From Ruminococcus sp. AM36-2AA (lineage in GTDB: Bacteria > Bacillota > Clostridia > Lachnospirales > Lachnospiraceae), in NCBI RefSeq assembly GCF_003461955.1, contig NZ_QTYB01000003.1:124001-188000 (forward strand): DNA of 64,000 nucleotides, in the 5' to 3' direction. Of the stretch, positions 55,374 to 64,000 are shown piece by piece (position 1 is the stretch's first letter; each line of letters starts with the position of its first letter). The notes below the pieces were generated by a model. The model saw only the letters and a list, made by a program, of their open reading frames with translations, did no database searches and was not told where the DNA came from. Position numbers and translations under genes: made by a program.

Positions 55374-56237
55374 ATGAAAAAAAGAATCGCAGGTATTTTA
55401 ACAGCAGCACTTATCGGAACTACAGTAATGGGAACTGTTGCAATGGCAGCACCATCCGGAGCGATCGACGTAATTTCCCGTGAGGACGGATCCGGAACAC
55501 GTGGAGCATTCGTGGAGCTGTTTGGGATCGAAGAAGAAAAAGACGGCGAGAAAGTAGATATGACAACACAGGAAGCAAGCATCACAAACAACACAGATGT
55601 AATGCTTACCACAGTAGCAGGCGATGAGAACTCTATCGGATATGTATCCCTTGGTTCTCTTAACGATACAGTAAAGGCAGTAAAGATCGACGGAGCAGAG
55701 GCAACAGCAGAGAACGTTGCAGACGATACATACAAGGTAGCACGTCCGTTCAACATCGTAACAGGCGACAAGCTCAGCGATGCAGCACAGGATTTCATCA
55801 ACTACATCATGAGCTCTGACGGACAGGACATCATCGAAAAAGAAGGCTACATCAAAGTAGATGAAAAAGCAGAGGCATACAAAGCCGGAGATGCAAAAGG
55901 CAAAGTCGTAGTTATGGGATCTTCTTCCGTAGGACCTGTAATGGAGAAGCTTGCAGAGGCATATCAGAAAACAAACAAAAACATCACAGTAGAAGTTCAG
56001 GTCAGCGACTCCACAACAGGAATCAATAGCGCAACAGAGGGTGTATGTGATATCGGAATGGCATCCCGTGAGCTGAAGGACGAGGAAACAGAGAAAGGTG
56101 TTAAAGCTACAGAGATCGCAAAAGATGGTATCGCAGTCATCGTAAACAACGACAATGATCTTGAGGAGCTTTCAAGTGACCAGGTAAAATCCATCTTCAC
56201 AGGTGACATCACAGACTGGGAAGACGTGACCAAATAA
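55374..56237 (+). CDS. pstS: Phosphate-binding protein PstS, circularly permuted form
   Basis: A 287-residue extracytoplasmic phosphate binder. The signal peptide (MKKRIAGILTAALIGTTVMG) ends at AMA-AP and has no lipobox cysteine. The mature halves are in the reverse of the usual PstS order: residues 31-161 match the normal C-terminal half (ISREDGSGTRGAF, NSIGYVSLGSLNDTVKAV, DFINYIMSSDGQDII), and 176-287 match the normal N-terminal half (VVMGSSSVGPVMEKLAEAY, DIGMASRELKD, DGIAVIVNNDND, IFTGDITDWEDV). The phosphate loops GSGTRG and GSSSVGP are both kept. AGGAG precedes the ATG. First gene of the pst operon. Confidence 0.92.
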   Translation: MKKRIAGILTAALIGTTVMGTVAMAAPSGAIDVISREDGSGTRGAFVELFGIEEEKDGEKVDMTTQEASITNNTDVMLTTVAGDENSIGYVSLGSLNDTVKAVKIDGAEATAENVADDTYKVARPFNIVTGDKLSDAAQDFINYIMSSDGQDIIEKEGYIKVDEKAEAYKAGDAKGKVVVMGSSSVGPVMEKLAEAYQKTNKNITVEVQVSDSTTGINSATEGVCDIGMASRELKDEETEKGVKATEIAKDGIAVIVNNDNDLEELSSDQVKSIFTGDITDWEDVTK

Positions 56238-56360
56238 ATTTCCGGATAAAAAACGATTGAAGTATCTTACAAAGAGCGGCGATCATGACAAGGTCAGGAA
56301 AGCCGCTCCGTTATATATCAGCACAGTGGATATCCACTGGGACAGAGAGAAAGGTGTCTT

Positions 56361-57218
56361 ATGAATCATTTAGGAGAAAAGGCCATGAAGGTCGTTTTTC
56401 TCATTGCGGCCTGTGCATCGGTTCTTGCAGTATTTCTTATTTGTGTGTTCCTTTTTGCAAACGGCCTTCCTGCAATGGGAAAGATCGGTCCCTTAAAATT
56501 CCTCTTCGGAACAGAATGGAGACCAACAAACGATAAATTCGGAATCCTGCCAATGATCGTGGCAAGTATTTATGTAACTGCAGGAGCAATCCTTATCGGA
56601 GTTCCGATCGCACTTTTTACATCCGTATTTATGGCAAGATATTGCCCGAAAAAAATCTATAAACCACTGAAATCCGGTATTGAGCTTATGGCAGGCGTTC
56701 CATCCATCGTATATGGCTATTTTGGTCTGGTTCTCCTGGTACCGCTGATCCGCCAGCTGTTCGGAGGAACCGGAAGCAGTATGCTGGCAGCATGTATCCT
56801 TCTGGGAATCATGATCCTTCCAACCATCATCGGAGTTACGGAATCCGCAGTACGAAGCGTTCCGGAAAGCTACTATGAAGGTTCACTTGCACTTGGCGCA
56901 ACAAAAGAAAGAAGCATTTTCTTTGTTATGCTTCCGGCAGCAAAGTCCGGAATCCTGGCAGGCGTTGTCCTTGGGATCGGACGTGCCATCGGTGAGACCA
57001 TGGCCGTGATCATGGTAGCCGGAAACCAGCCACGTATGCCCAAGGGACTTCTTCAGGGTGTCCGTACCATGACTGCAAACATCGTAACAGAGATGGGATA
57101 TGCATCAGGACTTCACAGAGAAGCACTGATCGCAACAGGAGTTGTGCTCTTTGTATTTATCCTCATCATCAACTTAAGTCTTTCACTGCTGAACAGGAGG
57201 GCGGAACATGCAAACTAA
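56361..57218 (+). CDS. pstC: Phosphate ABC transporter permease PstC
   Basis: A 285-residue membrane permease with six helices. It begins after AGAAAGGTG and includes the Pst permease segments AGVPSIVYGYFGLVLLVPL, GIMILPTIIGVTESAVR, and the EAA loop YYEGSLALGATKERSIFFV, then GIGRAIGETMAV. It follows pstS by 123 bases and overlaps pstA by 11 bases. Confidence 0.95.
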   Translation: MNHLGEKAMKVVFLIAACASVLAVFLICVFLFANGLPAMGKIGPLKFLFGTEWRPTNDKFGILPMIVASIYVTAGAILIGVPIALFTSVFMARYCPKKIYKPLKSGIELMAGVPSIVYGYFGLVLLVPLIRQLFGGTGSSMLAACILLGIMILPTIIGVTESAVRSVPESYYEGSLALGATKERSIFFVMLPAAKSGILAGVVLGIGRAIGETMAVIMVAGNQPRMPKGLLQGVRTMTANIVTEMGYASGLHREALIATGVVLFVFILIINLSLSLLNRRAEHAN

Positions 57219-58122
57219 CGTATCTGTAGCCGCAGATCCTGCGGCGGAAACTACTATGAAGAAAAGAAATACAATTTCTCTGGGAGACCAGCTGAAATCC
57301 TACACCAGACATCCTGGCGCGGGAATCTTGGCATTCCTTACATTACTTGGTGCAGTACTTACCTTTGCATTGCTGTTTTTCCTGATTGGCTATGTGTTGG
57401 TAAAAGGTATCCCTTACCTGAACGCAAGCCTGTTCAGTTTTACCTATACCTCAGAGAACGTTTCCCTTCTCCCTTCTTTGATCAACACTTTGATCATGAC
57501 ACTGGTATCTCTGGCCATTGCGGCACCGATTGGAATTTTTGCAGCGATCTTCCTTGTAGAATATGCAAAAAAAGGCAGCCGTTTTGTAAAACTGATCCGT
57601 ATCACCGCAGAAACACTTTCCGGCATTCCATCCATCGTATATGGTCTGTTCGGTATGCTGTTCTTTGTAACTGCGCTGCACTGGGGCATGTCTCTTCTTT
57701 CCGGTGCCCTGACCATGGTGATCATGGTACTTCCCCTGATCATGCGTACCGCTGAGGAAGCGCTGAAATCCGTTCCGGATTCTTACCGTGAGGCAAGCTT
57801 CGGACTTGGAGCAGGCAAGCTCCGTACTATTTTTACTATCGTACTTCCCTCCGCAGTTCCCGGAATCCTGGCAGGTGTGATCCTGGCCATCGGACGTGTG
57901 GTAGGCGAGACAGCAGCACTTCTTTATACCTCCGGTACTGTTGCGGCAGTTCCAAACAGCCTGATGGGTTCCGGACGTACCCTGGCACTTCACATGTATG
58001 TGCTTTCCAGCGAGGGACTTCATGTAAACCAGGCATCTGCAACAGCAGTAGTCATTCTGGCATTTGTACTTGTTATCAACGGACTGTCCGGTCTGGTAGC
58101 CAGAAAAATTGCGAAAGGATAA
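57208..58122 (+). CDS. pstA: Phosphate ABC transporter permease PstA
   Basis: A 304-residue permease partner of PstC. A cytoplasmic N-terminus of about 45 residues is followed by six helices with SGIPSIVYGLFGMLFFV, the coupling loop DSYREASFGLGAGKLRTIF and GIGRVVGETAALLY-type sequence. Its start overlaps pstC by 11 bases, so the two are translationally coupled. Confidence 0.95.
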   Translation: MQTNVSVAADPAAETTMKKRNTISLGDQLKSYTRHPGAGILAFLTLLGAVLTFALLFFLIGYVLVKGIPYLNASLFSFTYTSENVSLLPSLINTLIMTLVSLAIAAPIGIFAAIFLVEYAKKGSRFVKLIRITAETLSGIPSIVYGLFGMLFFVTALHWGMSLLSGALTMVIMVLPLIMRTAEEALKSVPDSYREASFGLGAGKLRTIFTIVLPSAVPGILAGVILAIGRVVGETAALLYTSGTVAAVPNSLMGSGRTLALHMYVLSSEGLHVNQASATAVVILAFVLVINGLSGLVARKIAKG

Positions 58123-58131
58123 TGATCGATC

Positions 58132-58890
58132 ATGAGTGAAAATACAAAAATTTCAATTGACAATATGAATCTCCATTACGGAAACTTTCATGCCCTGAAG
58201 GGAATCAATATGGAGATCCCGGAAAAAGAGATCACAGCATTTATCGGACCAAGCGGCTGTGGTAAATCCACACTTCTGAAATCCTTAAACCGTATGAACG
58301 ACCTTGTGGAAGGCTGTTCCATCACAGGAAAGGTAGAGCTTGACGGGGAAGATATTTACGGAGATATGGACGTGAATCTTCTGCGTAAACGTGTGGGAAT
58401 GGTATTCCAGAAGCCCAATCCGTTCCCGATGAGCATTTATGATAATATTGCATACGGTCCGAGAACACACGGTATCCGTTCCAAGGCAAAGCTGGATGAG
58501 ATCGTGGAAAAATCTCTCCGTGATGCGGCAATCTGGGATGAGGTCAAGGATCGCCTGAAAAAAAGTGCTCTTGGAATGTCAGGCGGACAGCAGCAGCGTC
58601 TCTGCATTGCCCGTGCCCTGGCAGTACAGCCGGAGGTGCTTCTTATGGATGAGCCTACATCTGCCCTGGACCCGATCTCCACTTCCAAGATCGAGGATCT
58701 GGCAGTAGAGCTTAAAAAGGATTACACCATTGTCATGGTCACACATAACATGCAGCAGGCAACCCGTATCTCCGACAAGACAGCATTTTTCCTTCTTGGT
58801 GAGGTTGTGGAATTTGCGGATACAGACAAGCTGTTCTCCATGCCGGCAGATAAGCGTACAGAGGATTATATTACAGGAAGGTTTGGTTGA
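58132..58890 (+). CDS. pstB: Phosphate ABC transporter ATP-binding protein PstB
   Basis: A 252-residue ATPase: Walker [21 protein letters not shown], PstB-specific [19 protein letters not shown], signature [17 protein letters not shown], Walker [14 protein letters not shown] and switch His in [11 protein letters not shown]. It lies nine bases after pstA and drives phosphate import. Confidence 0.97.
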   Translation: MSENTKISIDNMNLHYGNFHALKGINMEIPEKEITAFIGPSGCGKSTLLKSLNRMNDLVEGCSITGKVELDGEDIYGDMDVNLLRKRVGMVFQKPNPFPMSIYDNIAYGPRTHGIRSKAKLDEIVEKSLRDAAIWDEVKDRLKKSALGMSGGQQQRLCIARALAVQPEVLLMDEPTSALDPISTSKIEDLAVELKKDYTIVMVTHNMQQATRISDKTAFFLLGEVVEFADTDKLFSMPADKRTEDYITGRFG

Positions 58891-58894
58891 GATT

Positions 58895-59578
58895 ATGTCA
58901 GAACGTTTTGTAAGACAGCTGGAAGAGCTTCACGTGGAACTGATCACCATGGGAAGTCTCTGCGAAAAAGCAATTTCACTTTCTGCCAAAGCTATTCAGG
59001 GTGAAGGCGGGATGACTCTCATTGGAAAGATCTTTGAGACGGAAAAAGAGATCGATGCACAGGAAAAAGAGATTGAAAATCTCTGCATGAAGCTTCTTCT
59101 TCATGAGCATCCGGTAGCCGGAGATCTGCGATCCATTTCCGCAGCGCTGAAGATGATCTCCGATATGGAACGCATCGGTGATCAGGCAGCAGATATTGCG
59201 GATCTGTCCAAGCATATCGAGGACAAAGCATTTACCGGAAACAGCATCAACATCCGGAAGATGGCTGAGGATACAGTCCGCATGGTGACAGAAAGCATTG
59301 ATGCTTTTGTAAAGGGCGATCTGGAACTCTGCAGACAGGTGATCAATGATGATGACAAGGTAGATAATGCGTTTAATGAGATCAAGGAAAAACTGGTTGA
59401 AATCTTAAGCAGCGGAAGCCCGGATGCCAGATTGGGGCTTGACATTCTCATGGCTGCGAAGTATTTTGAACGTATCGGTGATCACGCAGTAAACATTGCG
59501 GAGTGGGTAGAATACTCCATTACCGGAGTCCACAGAAGCAGCGCCAGTCACACGGACAATTATCTTACCGGAGAATGA
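58895..59578 (+). CDS. phoU: Phosphate signalling protein PhoU
   Basis: A 227-residue helical protein of two three-helix PhoU repeats. It contains the metal-binding E/D-rich segments LHEHPVAGDLRSISAALKMI then DMERIGDQAADIA in the first half and AKYFERIGDHAVNIAEWVEY in the second. PhoU links transporter state to the kinase PhoR. The ATG at 58895, four bases beyond the pstB stop, matches the family's start (MSERFVRQLEELHVE); longer readings run inside pstB. It overlaps phoR as ATGA. Confidence 0.95.
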   Translation: MSERFVRQLEELHVELITMGSLCEKAISLSAKAIQGEGGMTLIGKIFETEKEIDAQEKEIENLCMKLLLHEHPVAGDLRSISAALKMISDMERIGDQAADIADLSKHIEDKAFTGNSINIRKMAEDTVRMVTESIDAFVKGDLELCRQVINDDDKVDNAFNEIKEKLVEILSSGSPDARLGLDILMAAKYFERIGDHAVNIAEWVEYSITGVHRSSASHTDNYLTGE

Positions 59579-61269
59579 TTATTTTGAGTAAAAAAATATT
59601 TAAGTATATTATGCTGGTCTCATCCATGGTTACCGTGCTGGGACTGGCATTTGTCATTGGTATCCTTTCTCATTCATTCCAGCGTCAGCTGATGAATGAG
59701 CTGAAAAAAGAAGCTGTTTTCATTTCCAGAGGAGTAGAAGCAGCAGGGACAGATTATCTGGATCAGCTGAGTAACACAGATTCCAGGATTACCTATGTGG
59801 ATGAAAGTGGAAAAGTCCTCTATGATAATGAAGCAGATGTGGAAAATATGGAGAATCACGGTCACAGAAAAGAAATCCGTGAGGCAGAGCTTAACGGAGA
59901 AGGAGAAGATGAGAGAATGTCTTCCACGCTTTCCGAAAAGACCATGTACTATGCGCTGCGCCTGGACAATGGCAATGTTCTTCGTGTCTCCAGCACCCAG
60001 AAATCAGCTTTTGCGCTTGTGTGGCAGCTGGTACCGCCGCTTTTGGGCGTATTGTTTCTGATTCTTGTTCTTTCTGCGGTATTTGCTTCCAGACTTTCCG
60101 GCAGGGTGGTGGAACCTCTTAACAATCTGGATCTGGAACATCCTGAAGAAATTAATGTGTATGAAGAGGTGGAACCTCTTATCAGCAAAATTTACCGTCA
60201 GAACCGTCAGATCCGTCTGCAGCTTGAGGCGGCCAGAAGACAGCAGAAAGAATTCTCCATTATTACGGAGAACATGCAGGAGGGTCTTCTTGTGATCGAC
60301 CGTTATACCATGGTACTTTCCGGAAACTCCAGTGTCGGGAAGCTTCTTAAGGTAAACGAGATCAGAACCGGGGAAAGCGTATATCTTCTGAACCGTTCCG
60401 AGGACTTCAGAGGTGTTGTGGAGCAGGTTCTTGAAGGAAATCATGAGGACAAAATTCTCCGTCTGGATGGCAGCGACATCCAGGTGATCGCCAATCCGGT
60501 CACAAGAGAAAACAAGACAGAAGGTGCGGTGATTCTTCTGGTGGACGTAACCGAAAAAGTAGAACGGGAACAGCTGCGCAGAGAATTTTCCGCCAATGTT
60601 TCCCACGAGCTGAAAACACCGCTGACTTCTATTTCCGGCTTTGCAGAGATCATGCAGGACGGATTTGTGAAGGATGAAGATGTGAAGGTTTTTGCAGGGC
60701 GCATCTACAAGGAAGCACAGAGGCTGATCCGTCTGGTTGGGGATGTGATCCGGATCTCCCGTCTGGATGAGGGCGGATTGCCGTATCAGTGGGAAAAACT
60801 GGATCTTTACAGTATGGTTCACGATATTTTTTCCACCTTACATGAAGCTGCCGGGAAGCAGGAAGTGCATATGTATATGGAAGGTGGAAGTACCGTGCTG
60901 GAAACCGTGCCGACGATTATGGAAGAAGTTCTCTACAATGTCTGTGATAATGCTATCAAATATAACCATCAGAGTGGAGAAGTTTTTGTACGGCTGAAGG
61001 ATGAAGGAGACGTAGTTCGTGTAAATGTGCGGGATACGGGAATCGGTATTCCGAAAGAAGATCAGGAACGCATCTTTGAGCGTTTTTACCGGGTGGATAA
61101 AAGTCACTCCAAGGAAATCGGAGGAACCGGTCTTGGCCTTTCCATTGTGAAGCACGGGGTAAAAACTCTGAACGGCAGGCTGTGGCTGAACAGTGAGCCG
61201 GGACAGGGAACCGAGATCATTATGGAATTTCCGAAACATCATATGGAAAATAAAGAGGCAGCAGAGTAA
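59575..61269 (+). CDS. phoR: Sensor histidine kinase PhoR
   Basis: A 564-residue sensor kinase. Membrane helices at about 11-30 and 143-165 enclose a variable external loop; a HAMP-like segment and PAS domain (about 225-335, starting ITENMQEGLLVIDRY) follow; HisKA has His344 in NVSHELKTPLTSISGFAE; HATPase shows NVCDNAIKYNH, RDTGIGIPKEDQERIFERFY and GGTGLGLSIVKHG. It is ATGA-coupled to phoU. No phoP/phoB response regulator is next to it, which is unusual for the set. Confidence 0.93.
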   Translation: MIILSKKIFKYIMLVSSMVTVLGLAFVIGILSHSFQRQLMNELKKEAVFISRGVEAAGTDYLDQLSNTDSRITYVDESGKVLYDNEADVENMENHGHRKEIREAELNGEGEDERMSSTLSEKTMYYALRLDNGNVLRVSSTQKSAFALVWQLVPPLLGVLFLILVLSAVFASRLSGRVVEPLNNLDLEHPEEINVYEEVEPLISKIYRQNRQIRLQLEAARRQQKEFSIITENMQEGLLVIDRYTMVLSGNSSVGKLLKVNEIRTGESVYLLNRSEDFRGVVEQVLEGNHEDKILRLDGSDIQVIANPVTRENKTEGAVILLVDVTEKVEREQLRREFSANVSHELKTPLTSISGFAEIMQDGFVKDEDVKVFAGRIYKEAQRLIRLVGDVIRISRLDEGGLPYQWEKLDLYSMVHDIFSTLHEAAGKQEVHMYMEGGSTVLETVPTIMEEVLYNVCDNAIKYNHQSGEVFVRLKDEGDVVRVNVRDTGIGIPKEDQERIFERFYRVDKSHSKEIGGTGLGLSIVKHGVKTLNGRLWLNSEPGQGTEIIMEFPKHHMENKEAAE

Positions 61270-61287
61270 AAATGCTGCTTCTTTTTG
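61254..61287 (+). terminator. Terminator of the pst-phoU-phoR operon
   Basis: GAGGCAGCA pairs with TGCTGCTTC, then TTTTTG; the left arm overlaps the phoR end. Confidence 0.7.
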
Positions 61288-61315
61288 TATCAGGCTGGAG
61301 AACCGGCTTCCCAGT

Positions 61316-61344
61316 TTGACAGACCGGATGGCTTATGCTATCTT
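61316..61344 (+). promoter_or_regulatory. Promoter of the CBS/CorC-type gene with leader hairpin
   Basis: TTGACA (61316-61321) and TATCTT (61339-61344) are 17 bases apart. A nine-pair hairpin GAAAGCGGA/TCCGCTTTC with loop TTAGTAG (61374-61398) lies in the leader; no known riboswitch is recognised. Confidence 0.7.
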
Positions 61345-61454
61345 AAGTAGTAATAATTCGAAATACAAGACGGGAAAGCGGATTAGTAGTCCGCTTTCTG
61401 TATTATAACCGGTTCGGAATACTTCCGGACGACTATACTGAGGGGAATAAAAAT

Positions 61455-62783
61455 ATGATACAGGCAATTGTTTTATTGGTGTTCCTGATCTTTCTGAATT
61501 CTGTTTTCGCAGGTGCGGAAATGGCGATTCTGTCCATGAATGAAGCGAAGATGAAGGAGCTGGCAGAAGAGGGAGATCACCGGGCGCAGATTTTGATAAA
61601 GCTTACAGAACAGCCGGCACATTTTATGACAGCGATCCGTGTAACGGTAACTACGGCCGGCTTTCTGCAGAGTGCTTTTGCAGCGGAATATTTTGCACAG
61701 CCTATGACTGCGGCACTGATAAAGGCAGGAGCAGATGTACCACAGAACATTCTGAAAATCGTATGTATGATCATTGTGACCATACTGCTTTCCTATGTAA
61801 GTCTTCTGTTCGGAGAACTGGTGCCAAGACGTCTGGGAATGAAAAATCCGGATGAGCTGTCTCTGCGTCTGGCAGGACTTCTTAAGATCGCGATGATCGC
61901 AGTCTGGCCGGCTACTGCACTTCTGACAGTAACTGCCAATGGTGTGCTGTATCTGATGGGGATCAAACCGGAAGAAAAAGAGGAGCAGGCCACAGAGGAA
62001 GAGATCCGTATGCTGCTTACAGAGGGAAATGAACAGGGCAGCATCCAGCAGGAAGAAAGCGAGATGATCCAGAATGTTTTTGACCTGGATGATACTGCGG
62101 CAGATGAGATCTGTACACACAGAAGAGATGTGGTTGTCCTCTATATGGAGGATTCAGATGAGGAATGGGAACGGATTATCAGAGAGAACCGTCACACCTT
62201 TTATCCGGTATGCGGGGAAGACCAAGATGATATTATCCATATTCTGGACACCAGAGATTATTTCCGCCTGGATGACAGATCCAGAGAAGCTGTTCTGCAG
62301 CATGCCTGTTATTCACCGTTTTTTGTACCGGAATCCATGCGTGCCAACCTGATCTTCCGGGAAATGAGGGAAAAACGGGATTATTTTGCAGTAGTGCTGG
62401 ATGAATACGGCTGCTTTGTGGGAATTGTCACTCTGCATGATCTTGTGGAGACGCTGGTAGGAGATATTGACGACAGGACAGATCTGCCGAAGCCGGATGA
62501 TATTGAGAAGACAGGAGAACATATCTGGAAAATACAGGGAGGAGCGATCCTGGATGATGTGGCAGAGGTCATAAATGTGGAGCTTCCTGTAGAAAAATAT
62601 GATACTTTCAGCGGCTTTGTCTGCGGAGTTCTGGAACGTGTACCGGAGGACGGAGAACAGTTCCGATGCAGCTGGAAAAACCTGGATATTGTGGTAAATC
62701 AGGTCAGAAACCATACCGTTGTGGAGGGAATCGTTCATGTTCAGCCAGAGAAAAAAGTGCAGGAACAGAAAGAAGAGATCTGA
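61455..62783 (+). CDS. Hemolysin/CorC-type CNNM transporter with CBS domains
   Basis: A 442-residue membrane protein of the HlyC/CorC (CNNM) family, linked to Mg2+ or Co2+ efflux. DUF21 (about 1-170) has four helices: FLNSVFAGAEMAILSMNEAK, then TAIRVTVTTAGFLQSAFAA and SLLFGELVPRRLG. A CBS pair (about 195-325) starts QEESEMIQNVFDLDD and includes VVLDEYGCFVGIVTLHDLVE; the CorC/HlyC domain (345-425) ends it. It has its own promoter. The substrate metal cannot be told from sequence. Confidence 0.9.
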   Translation: MIQAIVLLVFLIFLNSVFAGAEMAILSMNEAKMKELAEEGDHRAQILIKLTEQPAHFMTAIRVTVTTAGFLQSAFAAEYFAQPMTAALIKAGADVPQNILKIVCMIIVTILLSYVSLLFGELVPRRLGMKNPDELSLRLAGLLKIAMIAVWPATALLTVTANGVLYLMGIKPEEKEEQATEEEIRMLLTEGNEQGSIQQEESEMIQNVFDLDDTAADEICTHRRDVVVLYMEDSDEEWERIIRENRHTFYPVCGEDQDDIIHILDTRDYFRLDDRSREAVLQHACYSPFFVPESMRANLIFREMREKRDYFAVVLDEYGCFVGIVTLHDLVETLVGDIDDRTDLPKPDDIEKTGEHIWKIQGGAILDDVAEVINVELPVEKYDTFSGFVCGVLERVPEDGEQFRCSWKNLDIVVNQVRNHTVVEGIVHVQPEKKVQEQKEEI

Positions 62784-62868
62784 CAAAACCTTGTTCAGCC
62801 AGGTCATGAGACAGTTATCGGGAGAAAGATCTCCGGGGATTTATGGACATTTTCGAACATGTTGTTGC

Positions 62869-62897
62869 TTGAAAGTATGTTATTTTTATGACATAAT
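62869..62897 (+). promoter_or_regulatory. Promoter of the TetR-family gene
   Basis: TTGAAA (62869-62874) and CATAAT (62892-62897), 17 bases apart, in the 155-base gap before the regulator. Confidence 0.6.
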
Positions 62898-62938
62898 AAG
62901 GAAATAACCCGAGGAAAGCTTGTGATGGGGGAGAGAAA

Positions 62939-63490
62939 ATGCCAGGTTTTACAAGACAGATCATACTGCATACACTGACGGAACTTATGAACGAAAAACC
63001 ATTGTCCAAGATCACGGTAAAGGACATCGTGGAACGCTGTGGAGTAAACAGGAATACATTTTACTACCATTTCAGAGATATTCCGGATGCAGTGGAAGCA
63101 ATGGTAAAGGAAGAGCTGAATGACATTCTGAAGGATCAGAAAGTACCGGAATCAGTCAGCGACTGTATGGAAATCCTTGTCAACGCAGTTCAGAAGAACA
63201 AAAAAGCCATGATACATCTGTACCGCTCGATCCAGAGGGATGTATTTGCCGATTATCTGGATCATGCCGCAGAGCGTGTGGTGGAGGAGCTGATCAACAG
63301 GGCGGTCGGAGACTTTGAAATGGATCAGGAAGATAGGCATCTTATAAGCCGGTATTATAAATGTGTATTTGTGGGAGTGATCCTGGACTGGCTACGGCAT
63401 GATATGGATTATGATATCCTGTCAGATATGCATAAGCTGGAGTATATTTACGAGAAGAGCCTTGAGAGTCAGTACAAAAATCTGAAATAA
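62939..63490 (+). CDS. TetR/AcrR-family transcriptional regulator
   Basis: A 183-residue regulator. The HTH is about residues 22-46: LSKITVKDIVERCGVNRNTF followed by YYHF. The C-terminal ligand domain has a Cys/Leu-rich middle (SDCMEILVNAVQKNKKAMI) and a last helix FVGVILDWLRHDM, similar to the DhaS/TetR_C_8 type. GGGGGAGAG precedes the ATG. The DUF308 membrane protein downstream could be a target but has its own terminator-separated unit; the effector is unknown. Confidence 0.88.
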   Translation: MPGFTRQIILHTLTELMNEKPLSKITVKDIVERCGVNRNTFYYHFRDIPDAVEAMVKEELNDILKDQKVPESVSDCMEILVNAVQKNKKAMIHLYRSIQRDVFADYLDHAAERVVEELINRAVGDFEMDQEDRHLISRYYKCVFVGVILDWLRHDMDYDILSDMHKLEYIYEKSLESQYKNLK

Positions 63491-63587
63491 AAGCTATGAT
63501 TTCAACTAAATGAAGATTAAAAATATCCATTTAGTGTAGAACAGGAATGTCCTCGAATTTTATTAAGGTATAGAAACGGTTAATTTT

Positions 63588-63626
63588 GAGCTGGTGTCTG
63601 AAATTTAGGCACTGGCTCTTTTTTGT
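63588..63626 (+). terminator. Terminator after the TetR-family gene
   Basis: GAGCTGGTG pairs (two G-T wobbles) with CACTGGCTC, followed by six T. A second hairpin ACTAAATG/CATTTAGT lies at 63506-63536. Confidence 0.65.
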
Positions 63627-63699
63627 CTGTTTTTTTAAACGACACAGGGATGTATAATTCAGTACAATAAATGAGAAAAAATTATCAAGGAGGGAACGT

Positions 63700-64000
63700 A
63701 TGGATGACCTGAAACAGCTGAAGCTTGTAAAAAACATCTACATCGTCATGTCATTACTGTTCTGTGTGCTGGGTATTTTTCTGATGGCAAGGCCCAAAAG
63801 CTCTGTAAAAATGCTGTGCGTGCTTATGGGAATCATGCTGATCCTGTACGGAGCTATTAAGATCAGCGGATATTTCACGAGAGATGTTTTCTGTCTGGCA
63901 TTTCAGTTTGATCTGGCTTTCGGGATCCTGCTGATGGCAGTGGGAGTGATCCTGATAGCCAGAAAAAATTTCGCAGTGGATCTTATTTTTTCCGTGTTCG
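63700..64000 (+). CDS. DUF308/HdeD-like membrane protein (partial)
   Basis: The first 100 residues of a membrane protein cut by the window edge. MDDLKQLKLVKNIYIVMSLL begins the first helix; further helices are MLCVLMGIMLILYGAIKI and FQFDLAFGILLMAVGVILI. The regular helix pattern with short Arg/Lys turns is that of the DUF308/HdeD family. AAGGAGGG fixes the ATG at 63700. A TATAAT (63653-63658) is the probable -10 box. Function is unknown. Confidence 0.75.
   Translation, partial: MDDLKQLKLVKNIYIVMSLLFCVLGIFLMARPKSSVKMLCVLMGIMLILYGAIKISGYFTRDVFCLAFQFDLAFGILLMAVGVILIARKNFAVDLIFSVF

Noticed and set aside
58730..58894. Longer PhoU reading beginning inside pstB
   Set aside because: The added 55 residues are an out-of-frame translation of pstB; PhoU family homology starts at 58895.
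59503..59574. Longer PhoR reading beginning inside phoU
   Set aside because: The extra residues are phoU in another frame; the ATGA overlap at 59575 is the natural start.

Overview
The window looks like a chromosomal segment of a Gram-positive, anaerobic gut Firmicute of the Lachnospiraceae, most like Blautia or a close relative. The reasons are AGGAGG-type ribosome binding sites, mid-40s GC by eye, an rpoB/rpoC order and L10 leader typical of Firmicutes, spore-coat-like and DUF6472-like small proteins, a 2-hydroxyacyl-CoA dehydratase/activase pair, and many carbohydrate-active genes. The genus is an inference; no rRNA or tRNA gene is visible.

Layout. 1-6.5 kb: an aldo/keto reductase gene broken by one in-frame TGA behind a MerR-type promoter, then a LacI regulator divergent from a GH31 glycosidase; between them lies a remnant of a sugar ABC permease, so the sugar operon seems to have been cut down by deletion. 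6.7-14.2 kb: a MATE transporter, a radical-dehydratase-type operon behind a structured leader RNA, a GH51 arabinofuranosidase and an intact aldo/keto reductase. 14.2-16.8 kb: a TPP riboswitch and the thiamine salvage operon thiW-thiM-thiE, with a second, half-decayed TPP aptamer inside the leader. 16.8-17.4 kb: a GC-rich island with a perfect 26-bp inverted repeat and 39-bp tandem repeats. 17.4-29.7 kb: Lrp regulator divergent from aspartase, a SWIM-SNF2 helicase, a small membrane protein/lipoprotein pair, an NSS transporter, a phosphatase followed by four exact 71-bp tandem repeats, ApbE and a HAD phosphatase.

29.8-42.4 kb is the housekeeping core: upp, L10 leader, rplJ, rplL, a large secreted beta-helix protein inserted between rplL and rpoB, then rpoB and rpoC. 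42.5-46.6 kb holds a membrane Ser/Thr kinase, a PP2C phosphatase and an unrecognised 408-aa protein in one run. 46.7-53.3 kb is envelope and signalling: a penicillin-recognising serine hydrolase and an amidase with the same architecture, a PadR/HAAS/DUF4097 module with a long AT-rich operator, and a CHASE hybrid histidine kinase. 53.4-55.2 kb: cysK and an Rrf2 regulator with three cysteines.

55.2-61.3 kb is a phosphate uptake operon, pstS-pstC-pstA-pstB-phoU-phoR, behind a Pho-box promoter. Its PstS has its two halves in swapped order and lacks a lipobox, and no response regulator gene accompanies phoR. The window ends with a CorC/HlyC-type CBS protein, a TetR regulator and the start of a DUF308 membrane protein. 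The best candidates for something undescribed are the kinase/phosphatase/408-aa set, the permuted PstS, the 71-bp and 39-bp repeat islands, the orphan leader RNA at 8.3 kb and the half TPP aptamer at 14.55 kb.
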